Source: JAVBNC01 sp031551765
GTDB taxonomy: Bacteria > Desulfobacterota > Desulfovibrionia > Desulfovibrionales > Desulfovibrionaceae
DNA: 27,274 nt
Assembly (NCBI GenBank): GCA_031551765.1
Contig: JAVBNC010000168.1
Location: forward strand, 1 to 27,274
Direction: 5' to 3'
The notes beneath the pieces are model-generated. The model was not told the DNA's origin, did no database searches, and worked only from the letters and a program-made list of their open reading frames with translations. This document shows positions 1 through 8,256 of this stretch, piece after piece. The first letter of the stretch is position 1. Every line of letters begins with the position of its first letter. The position numbers and the translations under genes were made by a program.

Positions 1-42
1 GAAGGGGAAAACCCCTTTTTCCAAAAAGGGGTTTTCCCCTTC
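1..42. repeat. Perfect 20-bp-stem palindrome at window start
   Basis: Bases 1-20 are exactly reverse-complementary to bases 23-42, with only CC between them. The arm consists of G4/A4/C4/T5 blocks. The design (purine and pyrimidine blocks around a central CC) matches the truncated palindrome at 27257-27274, so the two appear to belong to one family of intergenic hairpins. It could act as a factor-independent terminator for a gene upstream of the window, because the stem contains T runs, or be a REP-like element. The structure is certain and the function is not. Confidence 0.8.
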
Positions 43-93
43 CCCCGGGCGTCGCGCCACCACCCGCTCCACCCCGCCTCAAAAGGAAAACAT

Positions 94-891
94 ATGAAAA
101 GCAAACGTGCTATTCTGCATATAGATGAAGCCTTGTGCAACGGCTGCGGCCAGTGCGTGCTGGACTGCGCCGAGGGCGCGATTCAGATCGTGGACGGCAA
201 GGCGAAAATAGTGTCGGACTCTTTTTGCGACGGCCTGGGCGCCTGCATAGGCGGCTGCCCCACCGGCGCGCTGACCATCACCGAACGCGAGGCCGTGCCT
301 TTTGACGAAGCCGCAGCCATGGCCCATGTGGCCAAGGAACGCGAGCGCCACTGGCGGGAAGCGGACGCGGAAGAAAAAGGCTGCGGTTGCGCGGGGCACG
401 GCCACGAGCACCACAAACACGGGGAATGCGGCCACGAACACCATGCGCATGCCGGAAAACACGCCGGAGCGGCATTAGGCGGCATCGCGGCCGTGCCGCA
501 ACGCCACGGCGGCTGCCCCGGCGTCCAGGCCCAGGGCGCGCCCTGGCCGGTGAAGCTGCGCCTTATCCCGCCGGACGCGCCTTTCCTGAAAGGCGCGGAC
601 CTGGTCATAGCCGCCGACTGCGCCGCCCCGGTGAGCAAGGACTTTTTCGAGAAATTCGCCGACGGCCGCATCGTGCTGATAGGCTGTCCCAAGTTCGAGG
701 ACAACGGCGCGTTGAAGGACAAGCTGGAAGCGATTTTCAGGACGGCCAAGCCCAGGTCCTGCACCGTGCTGCGCATGGAAGTGCCCTGCTGCGGGGGGCT
801 GGTGAGGGTCGCGAAAGAGGCGTACGAGGCGGCCGGCGGCGGGTTTTTCTGGCGGGAACTGGTGCTGAGCCGGAAGGGGGAGGTGGTGTAG
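94..891 (+). CDS. His-rich two-[4Fe-4S] ferredoxin-like protein
   Basis: A 265-aa cytoplasmic iron-sulfur protein, probably an electron carrier or metal-handling protein; the exact role is unknown. The N-terminal ferredoxin module has Cys15, Cys18, Cys21 and Cys25 (CxxCxxCxxxC), followed by Cys45, Cys51 and Cys55-Pro, which suggests two clusters although the second motif is one Cys short of a classical set. Residues of about 90-130 form a His/Cys-rich linker (GCGCAGHGHEHHKHGECGHE) that could bind nickel, zinc or cobalt. The C-terminal half has conserved-looking Cys in AADC, IGCPK and EVPCCGG; I recall this arrangement from uncharacterised ferredoxin-like proteins of anaerobes. The start is supported by AGGA about 8 bases upstream. 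It stands alone, convergent with the fucose genes. Confidence 0.85.
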   Translation: MKSKRAILHIDEALCNGCGQCVLDCAEGAIQIVDGKAKIVSDSFCDGLGACIGGCPTGALTITEREAVPFDEAAAMAHVAKERERHWREADAEEKGCGCAGHGHEHHKHGECGHEHHAHAGKHAGAALGGIAAVPQRHGGCPGVQAQGAPWPVKLRLIPPDAPFLKGADLVIAADCAAPVSKDFFEKFADGRIVLIGCPKFEDNGALKDKLEAIFRTAKPRSCTVLRMEVPCCGGLVRVAKEAYEAAGGGFFWRELVLSRKGEVV

Positions 892-904
892 CGCGGAGCG
901 CTAC
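888..904. terminator. Hairpin between convergent genes
   Basis: A perfect 7-bp stem (GTAGCGC/GCGCTAC) with a 3-base loop overlaps the stop codon of the ferredoxin-like gene and lies 3 bases past the stop of fcl on the other strand. Its position suggests a shared bidirectional transcription end, but there is no clear U tract on either side, so factor-independent termination is uncertain. Confidence 0.45.
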
Positions 905-907
905 GCT

Positions 908-1837
908 TCAGCGAGAGTGGGAGAGAAAGATTCTGTAGGTTTCTTGAATGCCTGTTTTCAAATCTATGGAAGGCCACCAGCCTAACCGGGTCATTTTGCT
1001 CACATCCAGGAGCTTGCGCGGGGTCCCGTCCGGTTTTGACGCGTCATAGTCTATGCGACCGATGTAGCCGACTATCTCGGTTATCAGCTCAGCCAGTTCT
1101 CGGATGCTGATGTCCTCCCCACAACCGATATTGATGTGTTCCTCTCCCGAATAGTGGCGCATGAGAAATACCAGCGCGTCCGCCAGATCGTCTGCGTGCA
1201 GGAATTCACGGCGGGGCGTGCCGGTGCCCCAGACGCATACCTCGGATGCTCCGGCTTCCTTGGCTTCGTGAAAGCGCCGGATCAGCGCGGGAAGGACGTG
1301 GCTGTTCCGGGGGTGGAAGTTGTCCCCCGGCCCGTACAAATTGGTCGGCATGGCGCTGATGGCGTCAAAGCCGTACTGCCGGCGGTAAGCCCGGCACATC
1401 ATTATCCCGGCGATTTTGGCCAGAGCATAAGCCTCATTCGTGGGTTCCAGCGGCCCGGTGAGCAGGTATTCCTCTTTAATGGGCTGCGGACAAAGTTTCG
1501 GGTAGATGCAGGAAGAGCCGAGGAAAAGCAGCTTCTTGCAGCCCGTGCGCCAGGCGGCGTCAATGACGTTGGTCTGGATCAGCAGATTATCGGCAATGAA
1601 CTGCGCCGGGTATGTGGCATTGGCATGGATGCCCCCGACTTTAGCGGCAGCTAGAAAAACATAGTCCGGCCGCTCTTCTTCAAAAAAATTCCGGGCGGCA
1701 TCCTGCTCGCGCAGATCCAGTTCAGTGCTGGTTCTCGTCAGGATATTCCGCACGCCAAGGGCTTCCAGCCTCCGGCAGAGTGCGGAGCCGACAAGGCCTC
1801 GATGCCCCGCGACGTAAATTTTGGCATTCAGGTCCAT
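908..1837 (-). CDS. fcl: GDP-L-fucose synthase
   Basis: A 309-aa NADPH-dependent epimerase/reductase that converts GDP-4-keto-6-deoxy-D-mannose to GDP-L-fucose in the cytoplasm. It has the Rossmann motif GHRGLVG at residues 11-17, the SSCIYP segment (Ser108, Ser109) and catalytic Tyr137-x3-Lys141 in YALAK. These closely match the Ser/Tyr/Lys positions known for the E. coli enzyme, and the length is typical. It starts 6 bp after gmd, so the two are co-transcribed and catalyse consecutive steps. It is the last gene of the long minus-strand glycan locus. An alternative name is wcaG. No dedicated fucosyltransferase can be named from the neighbouring glycosyltransferases. Confidence 0.95.
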   Translation of the reverse strand: MDLNAKIYVAGHRGLVGSALCRRLEALGVRNILTRTSTELDLREQDAARNFFEEERPDYVFLAAAKVGGIHANATYPAQFIADNLLIQTNVIDAAWRTGCKKLLFLGSSCIYPKLCPQPIKEEYLLTGPLEPTNEAYALAKIAGIMMCRAYRRQYGFDAISAMPTNLYGPGDNFHPRNSHVLPALIRRFHEAKEAGASEVCVWGTGTPRREFLHADDLADALVFLMRHYSGEEHINIGCGEDISIRELAELITEIVGYIGRIDYDASKPDGTPRKLLDVSKMTRLGWWPSIDLKTGIQETYRIFLSHSR

Positions 1838-1843
1838 GAAGCG

Positions 1844-2986
1844 TTACTCTTCATAGGAAAAGGATTTGAAGCCGGCCACCTTGCAAATATTGTCGCGCAT
1901 GGCCAGCGCCAAATCTTCTTGCATCATTTCCGCGACCATATCGTCGAAGGAAATACGGGGCCGCCAACCGAGCTTGTCAGCGGCCTTTGACGCGTCGCCC
2001 AGCAGGGTTTCCACTTCGGTGGGGCGAAAGTAGCGCTCGTCCACGCGCACGACAACATCGCCAGGCCGCATCCCGCATGCGACTCCACTTTTAACGGCGG
2101 CGGAGAACACCGCATTGTCGACGGCGGCAACAATGCCGGTTTCCGCTTTTCCTTCCCCCAGCCACTTCAGGGTCACCCCCATATGGGCGGCCGCCGAGTT
2201 GACGAAGCCGCGCACGGAACACTGCCGCCCTGTGGCGATGACAAAGTCTTCCGGTTGCTCCTGCTGGAGCATGAGCCATTGCATTTCCACATAGTCCAAA
2301 GCGTGCCCCCAGTCCCGGAGAGCATTGAGGTTGCCGAGATGCAGACAACTGGAAAGGCCGAGAGCAATGCGGGCCAGGCTTCTGGTAATTTTGCGGGTGA
2401 CAAAGGTCTCGCCGCGCAGGGGGGATTCATGGTTAAAGAGAATGCCGTTGCAGGCATACATACCGTGAGCTTCGCGGTAGTTTACCGTGATCCAGTACGC
2501 GTAGAGTTTGGCGCAGGCGTATGGCGAACGCGGATAAAAAGGCGTGGTTTCCGTTTGCGGGACTTCCCGCGCCTTGCCGAACAGTTCGGAAGTGGATGCC
2601 TGGTAGAACTTGGTTCTACGCTCCATGCCCAGGATGCGGATGGCTTCCAGCAGCCGCAGTGTGCCCAGGCCATCCACGTTGGCGGTATATTCCGGAGACT
2701 CAAAAGAAACTTGCACGTGGCTCTGGGCGGCCAGATTATAAACCTCGTCCGGCTGCGTCTGCTGCACGATGCGGATAAGATTAGTCGCGTCGGACATATC
2801 CCCGTAGTGCAGGACAAAACGCCGCTTGGGCTCGTGCGGTCCTTGGTACAGATGGTCGATGCGGTCCGTATTAAACAGGGAGGAACGGCGCTTGACGCCA
2901 TGTACCTCGTAGCCTTTCTTCAGCAGAAATTCCGCAAGATAGGCTCCGTCCTGGCCGGTAATGCCGGTGATAAGCGCGCGTTTCAT
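1844..2986 (-). CDS. gmd: GDP-mannose 4,6-dehydratase
   Basis: A 380-aa extended SDR that converts GDP-D-mannose to GDP-4-keto-6-deoxy-D-mannose, the substrate of the adjacent Fcl. It has NAD(P)-binding GITGQDG at residues 8-14, the family arginine segment VKRRSS, the active-site STSE at 131-134 and Tyr156-x3-Lys160 in YACAK. NHESPLRGETFVTRKI is a classic Gmd block. The length matches family members. A 112-bp gap separates it from the upstream glycosyltransferase gene, more than most junctions in this locus, so an internal promoter is possible, although I see no convincing one. Confidence 0.96.
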   Translation of the reverse strand: MKRALITGITGQDGAYLAEFLLKKGYEVHGVKRRSSLFNTDRIDHLYQGPHEPKRRFVLHYGDMSDATNLIRIVQQTQPDEVYNLAAQSHVQVSFESPEYTANVDGLGTLRLLEAIRILGMERRTKFYQASTSELFGKAREVPQTETTPFYPRSPYACAKLYAYWITVNYREAHGMYACNGILFNHESPLRGETFVTRKITRSLARIALGLSSCLHLGNLNALRDWGHALDYVEMQWLMLQQEQPEDFVIATGRQCSVRGFVNSAAAHMGVTLKWLGEGKAETGIVAAVDNAVFSAAVKSGVACGMRPGDVVVRVDERYFRPTEVETLLGDASKAADKLGWRPRISFDDMVAEMMQEDLALAMRDNICKVAGFKSFSYEE

Positions 2987-3098
2987 GAGTGAATCGGCCT
3001 TTGCTCAAATTGTGTTCTCGTAGCTTGTTTCACATCCAGCGAGAAAAGCAAGCGGCTGGGTGGGGGGAATTTTTTTTTCGCAGCATACCGACAGGGAC

Positions 3099-5162
3099 TT
3101 ACGAAGGCGGCGAGCTCTTTTTCCCGCTGACAATTTTCAACGAAGCCAAAAAGTGCTTAGCGAAACGAGGATATTTATCCACCAATTCTTCCAGAAGCGA
3201 ATTATCCCCAATCTTATCACAGTAGAACAGACAATCCGCGAACACTCCGTTGGTTAAATCAAGAATAATAGGCTCAAAGCGGTGGCCGAAATGCGCATTC
3301 ACAGCGTCATAGGCTTCCAACTCGCTTTTGCCCACAGTGTATCTGTGCTTCAGTCTATCCACCTCCGAGAGGTAGTACACGGATTCTTTGTGGCGGCGGT
3401 ATACGCTCATCACCTTGTTGATGAAGCCTATTTTTCCCGTCTCCGCGTGTAGTAAGTGCCAATACCAGTCACCAGGCATGAGGTCGGTGCGGAACCAGTC
3501 CGGCAGGCCGTCCTTGAAACGCCAGCGGTACATGACGGAGTTTGTTTGGATAAGATTGCATTTAATGAGATCACTAAGATAGTAGAACTGGCGGACGCCG
3601 CGTGGAAGCTCTTCCACCGGTGGGTACACGCGTTTCCTGCCGGGATCATCCTCATATGTCACGAGCACAGGATGGAAGCACAGTGCGCAATCCGGATGGG
3701 CGTCCATGAAATCGGCCTGGATTTGCAATTTATCCGGATCAGTAAAGTAATCATCGCCGTCGCAAAGCGCCACATATGGGCTGCGGGCCATGTCGAACAG
3801 CGCGTATATGTTGCCGGAGCCATAAGAGCGTTGCCGCTGGAAAACGGGTACAATGTGCGGGTGCTTTTCAGCATAGCGCAAGATGATATCTTGGGTGCCA
3901 TCCTCAGAACCGTCGTCCGCAATGATATGCTGTATGGGAAAGTTGACCCGCTGTTCAAGGACACTTTGGATGGTCTTTTCAATGAAGGCGGCGTGGTTGT
4001 AAGTAAGGGTGAGCACGCTGACCTTGGGTGGAGCGGGCTCTGGGCGAGCACGGAGTGCAGGCAGCGCCGGAGCGGGATCAAGGGCATCGTGTAGGGCGTT
4101 ACGGCAGGTACGTTGTTCACGGGTCAGATAGTACGTTTGAGCGGCGTCGAGTTCTTCCAAGCGTGCTCTGGCGAAATCCGGTTCCAGACGGGCGGCTACT
4201 TTGAAAGCAAGCTCCGGGGTTAGGCCGAGGAAGGGCTCCCAATCGGGCTCGGGGGCAGGCTCAGGGAAAAGACGCTCCATGCCAAGTCGTTTGGCCAGGA
4301 CGGCATTGGACGGCGCATAATGGCTGAGGATATCGGTGCGGCGCTTGGGGCCCAGCAGAGAATGCCCGTCGGAGGCATAGCCTGACTCCGGGGTGAACCT
4401 GTGGGCCTGGGTAGACCAAGGGAGGAGAGAAGGTATGCAAAAAATATTTTCGCCGGAGACATTGGCGGCTTTGGCAAACGCCAGGAACTCCCGCGGCAAT
4501 TGCAATGTGTACGGTGGGGGGGGTAAATCGTCCATAAGAGATGAATACTGTAAGAAATCAATTGAAAAAATCGATAGAAGTTTAGTTATTGTGTGCTCGT
4601 CATGGATTGGTAGATTTTGATGGATATCAATTACTGTATTTTTATGACCAAATATTTTTATTGTATTATCTATTGTGTCATTGTAGCTAAAAACTTTTTG
4701 TTTATGATGGGATATAATATTATTAATCGTGTTGTCGGCGGGGTAAAGGTTTAAAAGCGTGACATGAGACTCTATTTCCAGGTCCTGTCGTGCGAGAGTG
4801 AGAAAGGCGTATGGAGGAATGTGGGGGAAAGTATTTTTAAGTTTTGCACGTATTTCTCTAACTACAGATAAATATCTATAATAAGCATATGTTGAAAGTA
4901 ATATTCCGTCAAATTTTTTGATGTAATGCTCAAGGGCATGTATTGGGTTTTGATTTTTTTTAGGGTATTTTTTTAAAAATGGAGATGGATCAAAGTTTTT
5001 ATAAAATCCATCTTGCGTAATAAAATGATCGATCTCTACAAATTTAAACTCTTCTGGTGCGATTATATTATTTTTTTGTAAAAATAGTGCGTTGTTTTTT
5101 ACGAAATTTAATAACTGTATTGATGACTTTATGGCTCCTATATGTAATATGATGCGTTTCAT
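3099..5162 (-). CDS. Sulfotransferase-like domain fused to GT2 glycosyltransferase
   Basis: A 687-aa, probably soluble protein. The C-terminal half (about residues 379-650) is a family 2 glycosyltransferase: VSVLTLTYNHAAFIEKTIQS, nucleotide-binding DDGS at 416-419 and metal-binding DGDD at 468-471. It would transfer a sugar from a nucleotide donor to an unknown glycan acceptor. The N-terminal 200 residues start HIGAIKSSIQ, which resembles the HIGxxKTGTTSIQ PAPS loop of bacterial sulfotransferases but lacks the KTGTT core. A later RQDLEIES resembles the 3'-phosphate-binding RRQDxxxES block. This domain is therefore sulfotransferase-like but probably catalytically degenerate. The coding region for about residues 1-240 is AT-rich while the rest is GC-rich, which suggests a recombinational joint near 4440. 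The Shine-Dalgarno is weak. Confidence 0.85.
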   Translation of the reverse strand: MKRIILHIGAIKSSIQLLNFVKNNALFLQKNNIIAPEEFKFVEIDHFITQDGFYKNFDPSPFLKKYPKKNQNPIHALEHYIKKFDGILLSTYAYYRYLSVVREIRAKLKNTFPHIPPYAFLTLARQDLEIESHVTLLNLYPADNTINNIISHHKQKVFSYNDTIDNTIKIFGHKNTVIDIHQNLPIHDEHTITKLLSIFSIDFLQYSSLMDDLPPPPYTLQLPREFLAFAKAANVSGENIFCIPSLLPWSTQAHRFTPESGYASDGHSLLGPKRRTDILSHYAPSNAVLAKRLGMERLFPEPAPEPDWEPFLGLTPELAFKVAARLEPDFARARLEELDAAQTYYLTREQRTCRNALHDALDPAPALPALRARPEPAPPKVSVLTLTYNHAAFIEKTIQSVLEQRVNFPIQHIIADDGSEDGTQDIILRYAEKHPHIVPVFQRQRSYGSGNIYALFDMARSPYVALCDGDDYFTDPDKLQIQADFMDAHPDCALCFHPVLVTYEDDPGRKRVYPPVEELPRGVRQFYYLSDLIKCNLIQTNSVMYRWRFKDGLPDWFRTDLMPGDWYWHLLHAETGKIGFINKVMSVYRRHKESVYYLSEVDRLKHRYTVGKSELEAYDAVNAHFGHRFEPIILDLTNGVFADCLFYCDKIGDNSLLEELVDKYPRFAKHFLASLKIVSGKKSSPPS

Positions 5163-5248
5163 ATGGTATTTTTCAGTGCATAGGTATTAATTTATAATCA
5201 CTGTAACAAATTCTTGTGTTTCTTCCATGGGTTCAAAGAGGGGCTGGT

Positions 5249-5980
5249 TTAGCTGGGCAGGGTGCCAGTGCGGCTGTGATGTGATAGCGCTATCATAAAA
5301 GTTCCATATTGATTTGAGACGTCAGAGATGCATGTTTCCCACATGTCTCTAGTCTTTCCATAGTAATATGTATATTGTATGCTGAGTGGTTCAAATAGTG
5401 TTGTAAAATCCCATGTGTCATCAACATGTAAATAATTACAGTAGCCAAGGCTTTGGAGGTTTTGTATGTCAAACAGGTGTCTTTGCGAATTTGCTTCCAC
5501 ATCCAAAGTTTGAATTAGTGTGCCATTGCAGTTTAGTATTCTATTTATTTCGTCATAAAAGACTGCCAGCGCTCGTGTGGGAACATGCTCTACTACAGAA
5601 ATAGAAAATACAGCATCAAAAAAATTGTCAGGAAGTTCCGTAACTCCTTGCCCAACCCAGCCTGCCACGTACGTGGTGTGACGCCGTTGCTCATTTGCTT
5701 CTGAAAGAGTTTGGGCATCATAAAATCCAGGAGCGTCACACATCCAGTACTCGATGCCATTGTTGTGGCACCAAGTGTCAAAAAAAAGATTAAAGCCTGC
5801 GCCAATTTCCAAAACTCGCTGTGGCTGCAGCGTCTTGAGAATGTCCACGACAAATAGCGTTCCAAGTTGCTTAAGGCCCCATGCTTGATCTTCGCTATAC
5901 CAAAGATCTTTATATGCGGCCTTTAGCCGAATAAGATCATTACATCGCGCAAGGCGGAAGATATTCATGTATTTATTCAT
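5249..5980 (-). CDS. Class I SAM-dependent methyltransferase
   Basis: A predicted 243-aa soluble methyltransferase. It has SAM motif I VLEIGAGFN, an acidic DAPG segment after strand 2, and motif IV/post region FDAVFSISVVEHVP, typical of Methyltransf_11-like enzymes. The substrate is unknown; the context suggests O- or N-methylation of a glycan or sugar intermediate. I chose the ATG at 5980 because it overlaps the upstream cytidylyltransferase stop as ATGA, a translational-coupling arrangement. An in-frame ATG at 6007 would add 9 residues, and neither has a good Shine-Dalgarno. The gene is AT-rich compared with the rest of the window. It resembles the methyltransferase at 8257-8955 in its FDA(V/A)FSISV(V/I)EHV block. 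Confidence 0.82.
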   Translation of the reverse strand: MNKYMNIFRLARCNDLIRLKAAYKDLWYSEDQAWGLKQLGTLFVVDILKTLQPQRVLEIGAGFNLFFDTWCHNNGIEYWMCDAPGFYDAQTLSEANEQRRHTTYVAGWVGQGVTELPDNFFDAVFSISVVEHVPTRALAVFYDEINRILNCNGTLIQTLDVEANSQRHLFDIQNLQSLGYCNYLHVDDTWDFTTLFEPLSIQYTYYYGKTRDMWETCISDVSNQYGTFMIALSHHSRTGTLPS

Positions 5981-6657
5981 CGATGTGTTTTTGAAAAAGT
6001 TATCCATGCGATTTGAGCAAGCCTAAAATCATCCTCGGTATCAATATCAAGGGATTCGACCTTTGTCATTGGGTAAAGCGCGGATAGTTTGCCCATGCGG
6101 TTCTCTCCGTTAGCACGAAATGATGCGCGTGAAAAAAAATATAAGCAGCTATTTTCCTCATAGAGTGGCGGTAGGTCTTGAGTATTAAGCAGAGTGGCCG
6201 GATCATGGTTCAGGGGGCTTTTATCCGCTGAGAAGAATCTGGATTGATGCCTGATGACCGAAAAAAGCGAATCAAACTCGGCAAGCGCGGAAAAATACGT
6301 CCGCGCCGCGTCCGCCACTGTCCGGTTTGTCAGCATGGGGTTGGTGACGTGGGTTTGCAGATAGTGGCCGTCTCCTAAAAGCCCCAAGTCATATGCAAGA
6401 ATGCGATTCATGGACACAGTATGTCCACGGAGGGAGGTGGGGCGTTCATGGATACAGACTTTTTGAAAAACTAAAGCCTGCTCTGCCACTTTTTCGCTGT
6501 CCGTGTTGACTACTATGCGTTCGATACAATCGGTGTGCTGCAGCATCTCCAGCACATAGCACATAAGCGGCCTGCCACAAAAATCGCGCAAGTTTTTGCC
6601 GGGAACGCGTTCCGACTCCCCCTTGATGGGAACCAGGGCGGTCAGCGAGTGGGGCAT
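5977..6657 (-). CDS. NeuA-like acylneuraminate cytidylyltransferase
   Basis: A 226-aa GT-A fold nucleotidyltransferase. The N-terminus ALVPIKGESERVPGKNLRDF matches the CTP-binding loop of CMP-nonulosonic acid and related cytidylyltransferases (NeuA, PseF and PtmB class), and IVVNTDSEKV follows. It would activate a sialic-acid-like sugar (neuraminic, legionaminic, pseudaminic or similar) as the CMP derivative in the cytoplasm. No synthase (NeuB) or epimerase (NeuC) gene lies in the window, so the sugar itself must come from elsewhere, or this enzyme activates another acid sugar. It has a good AGGAG-like ribosome site, overlaps the upstream fusion gene by 16 bp and is followed by a coupled methyltransferase. 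Confidence 0.85.
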   Translation of the reverse strand: MPHSLTALVPIKGESERVPGKNLRDFCGRPLMCYVLEMLQHTDCIERIVVNTDSEKVAEQALVFQKVCIHERPTSLRGHTVSMNRILAYDLGLLGDGHYLQTHVTNPMLTNRTVADAARTYFSALAEFDSLFSVIRHQSRFFSADKSPLNHDPATLLNTQDLPPLYEENSCLYFFSRASFRANGENRMGKLSALYPMTKVESLDIDTEDDFRLAQIAWITFSKTHR

Positions 6658-8213
6658 GCTGGCTTCTCCTGCGGTTGAAGCTGCGCCTGGATGGCGGCAC
6701 GCAATGTTTCTTCATCGGGTTTTTCGGCAAAGGCCAGCAAATTACCCCATGCCAGGGGCGTCGCTGGTTCGGATGGATAGCGGACAAAGCGTCGCCATTG
6801 ATGTTTGATGCCGTAGCGGACTATCGGGTGCCACTCGCTCATAAAAACGTGATAGCCCAAGTCCAGCAACAAGTGGCCCATGTCGTGGAGTGTGTTTCCC
6901 AAAGGAACGGTTTTTCTGTCTTCGAACTCGCAGAGAATGAATCTGGGGCGTATGCGATCAAAGGGAAAACCTTGCAAGACCATGTAGTCGAACCCCTCCG
7001 CGTCGACTTTGAGAAAGTCCAGGGCGTCAATGCCCTGCTCCGCGCAGTAATCGCTCAAAGTGACGGTAGCGACTGTTCCGGCGCATACATGGCCTGGGGT
7101 AAAAGCCGCCATGCTGCTTGCGCCCGTGCTTTCCGGTGTTTTATGCCAGGGATACTCCCGGCCGGAAACCTTTGAGACGGCCCTGGAGTCAACGGTAATG
7201 CCCGGAAGGCCGGATGTATTTTTCAAAAGCTCCGCACGGGCATCCGGGTCGGGCTCAAACGCATGAACCAGCCAGCCCCGGTGCAAAAAACGAACGCACG
7301 TCCCACCGTGGTGCGCGCCCACGTCGATCATGTTGCCGTTTTTGTCAGGAAAGAAGGGGTAAAAAAGGCGTAGTTCGTCGATGGATGCTTCGTCCTCCCG
7401 CTCGTGGATTCCGGAGAGCCCTGGATCATGCCGTGTCTGTTCCTGCTTGCTTCGCATTTCCGCAATGGCTGAGAGGGCTTCATTAAAGGGGCGCTTGGGG
7501 AAGGCGTCCACGCGGGATAAAGGGTTGGCGTTGATCACGAGCGTGCCGGAGAACTCCAGCTGGGGGCGCAGGGTGCGCCAACTGAGTATGTGGCTTTCAT
7601 GGCCGGAATCCTGTGTGGGGTTGGGAATGTGGTATCTATCTCCAGCTTGTTGGTAGCCCTCAAAAAAGTAGTTTGGGTTTTCCCGGGGGGTTTCCGCCAT
7701 TTCAAGAACGGCGTTGTCTATTTTCTTTGCTTCTTTAATAATTTCAACATACTGACCGTCAATACCCAGCAGAATAATGTCCCGATACCCCAACATGGCG
7801 GCCCAGGCTACGGTATGGCTGCCGGTGGTCACCCAGGTTCTGGAGAGAAAAAAGGGGTTGCCGAAATACTGCATGGCTTCCAGGCTCGTCACATAGGGAA
7901 GTCGTCCCACGTCGCCCAAGGCTTCCACAAGATTGGCCCGAAGCAGGAACTTCCGAATGCCATAGCTGGAGGCCCGTATAATGAGCCTTTGGATGGCGTC
8001 CTTATGAGAAAGCCCCACAACTTCATCAAGGCAGCTGTAGTAGGTTGGATACCAGCCTATAGCATCCCAGTGGCGGTATGCGGCGTTCATGCCGAACGTG
8101 TCGAAACAGGAAAGCTCCTTCGCGAAATCAGCGCCTCGCAAGGAAGGCCCGTTTCCGAGAACAGCGGCAGGAGGATTTAGTTTGATGACGCTTTCCGTTT
8201 TAATAAGTGGCAT
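6642..8213 (-). CDS. GNGPSL-domain (Maf/DUF115/GT42-like) plus FkbM methyltransferase fusion
   Basis: A 523-aa two-domain protein. The N-terminal domain carries GNGPSL at residues 20-25. A TTGS...GYRDIILLGIDGQY block follows at about 129-155, then HIPNP and a His pair (HESH, about 205-208). This order resembles GT42 sialyltransferases and DUF115/Maf flagellin glycosyltransferases. The C-terminal domain is an FkbM-type methyltransferase: IDVGAHHGG at about 296-304, FEPD at about 319-322, then DFLKVDAEGFD. The adjacent NeuA-like gene supports a nonulosonic acid transferase role (inference), with the second domain methylating the product. The ATG at 8213 has GGAA 6 bases upstream. ATGs at 8225 and 8267 are possible, the latter overlapping the upstream gene by 11 bp. 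Confidence 0.8.
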   Translation of the reverse strand: MPLIKTESVIKLNPPAAVLGNGPSLRGADFAKELSCFDTFGMNAAYRHWDAIGWYPTYYSCLDEVVGLSHKDAIQRLIIRASSYGIRKFLLRANLVEALGDVGRLPYVTSLEAMQYFGNPFFLSRTWVTTGSHTVAWAAMLGYRDIILLGIDGQYVEIIKEAKKIDNAVLEMAETPRENPNYFFEGYQQAGDRYHIPNPTQDSGHESHILSWRTLRPQLEFSGTLVINANPLSRVDAFPKRPFNEALSAIAEMRSKQEQTRHDPGLSGIHEREDEASIDELRLFYPFFPDKNGNMIDVGAHHGGTCVRFLHRGWLVHAFEPDPDARAELLKNTSGLPGITVDSRAVSKVSGREYPWHKTPESTGASSMAAFTPGHVCAGTVATVTLSDYCAEQGIDALDFLKVDAEGFDYMVLQGFPFDRIRPRFILCEFEDRKTVPLGNTLHDMGHLLLDLGYHVFMSEWHPIVRYGIKHQWRRFVRYPSEPATPLAWGNLLAFAEKPDEETLRAAIQAQLQPQEKPACPTR

Positions 8214-8256
8214 GTCGCGTTCCATTGACGCCGATTGATGAGGTCGGCGTTTAGTT

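Noticed and set aside
3060..3080. Run of T near 3069-3078 as a terminator
   Set aside because: The T run is on the plus strand, but both flanking genes are on the minus strand, and no stem precedes it in the right direction.
5163..5248. Short minus-strand frame starting MEETQEFVTVIIN
   Set aside because: The start resembles the first strand of a GT2 enzyme (VTVIIP), but it stops after 14 codons with no continuation in any frame; too short to call a remnant.
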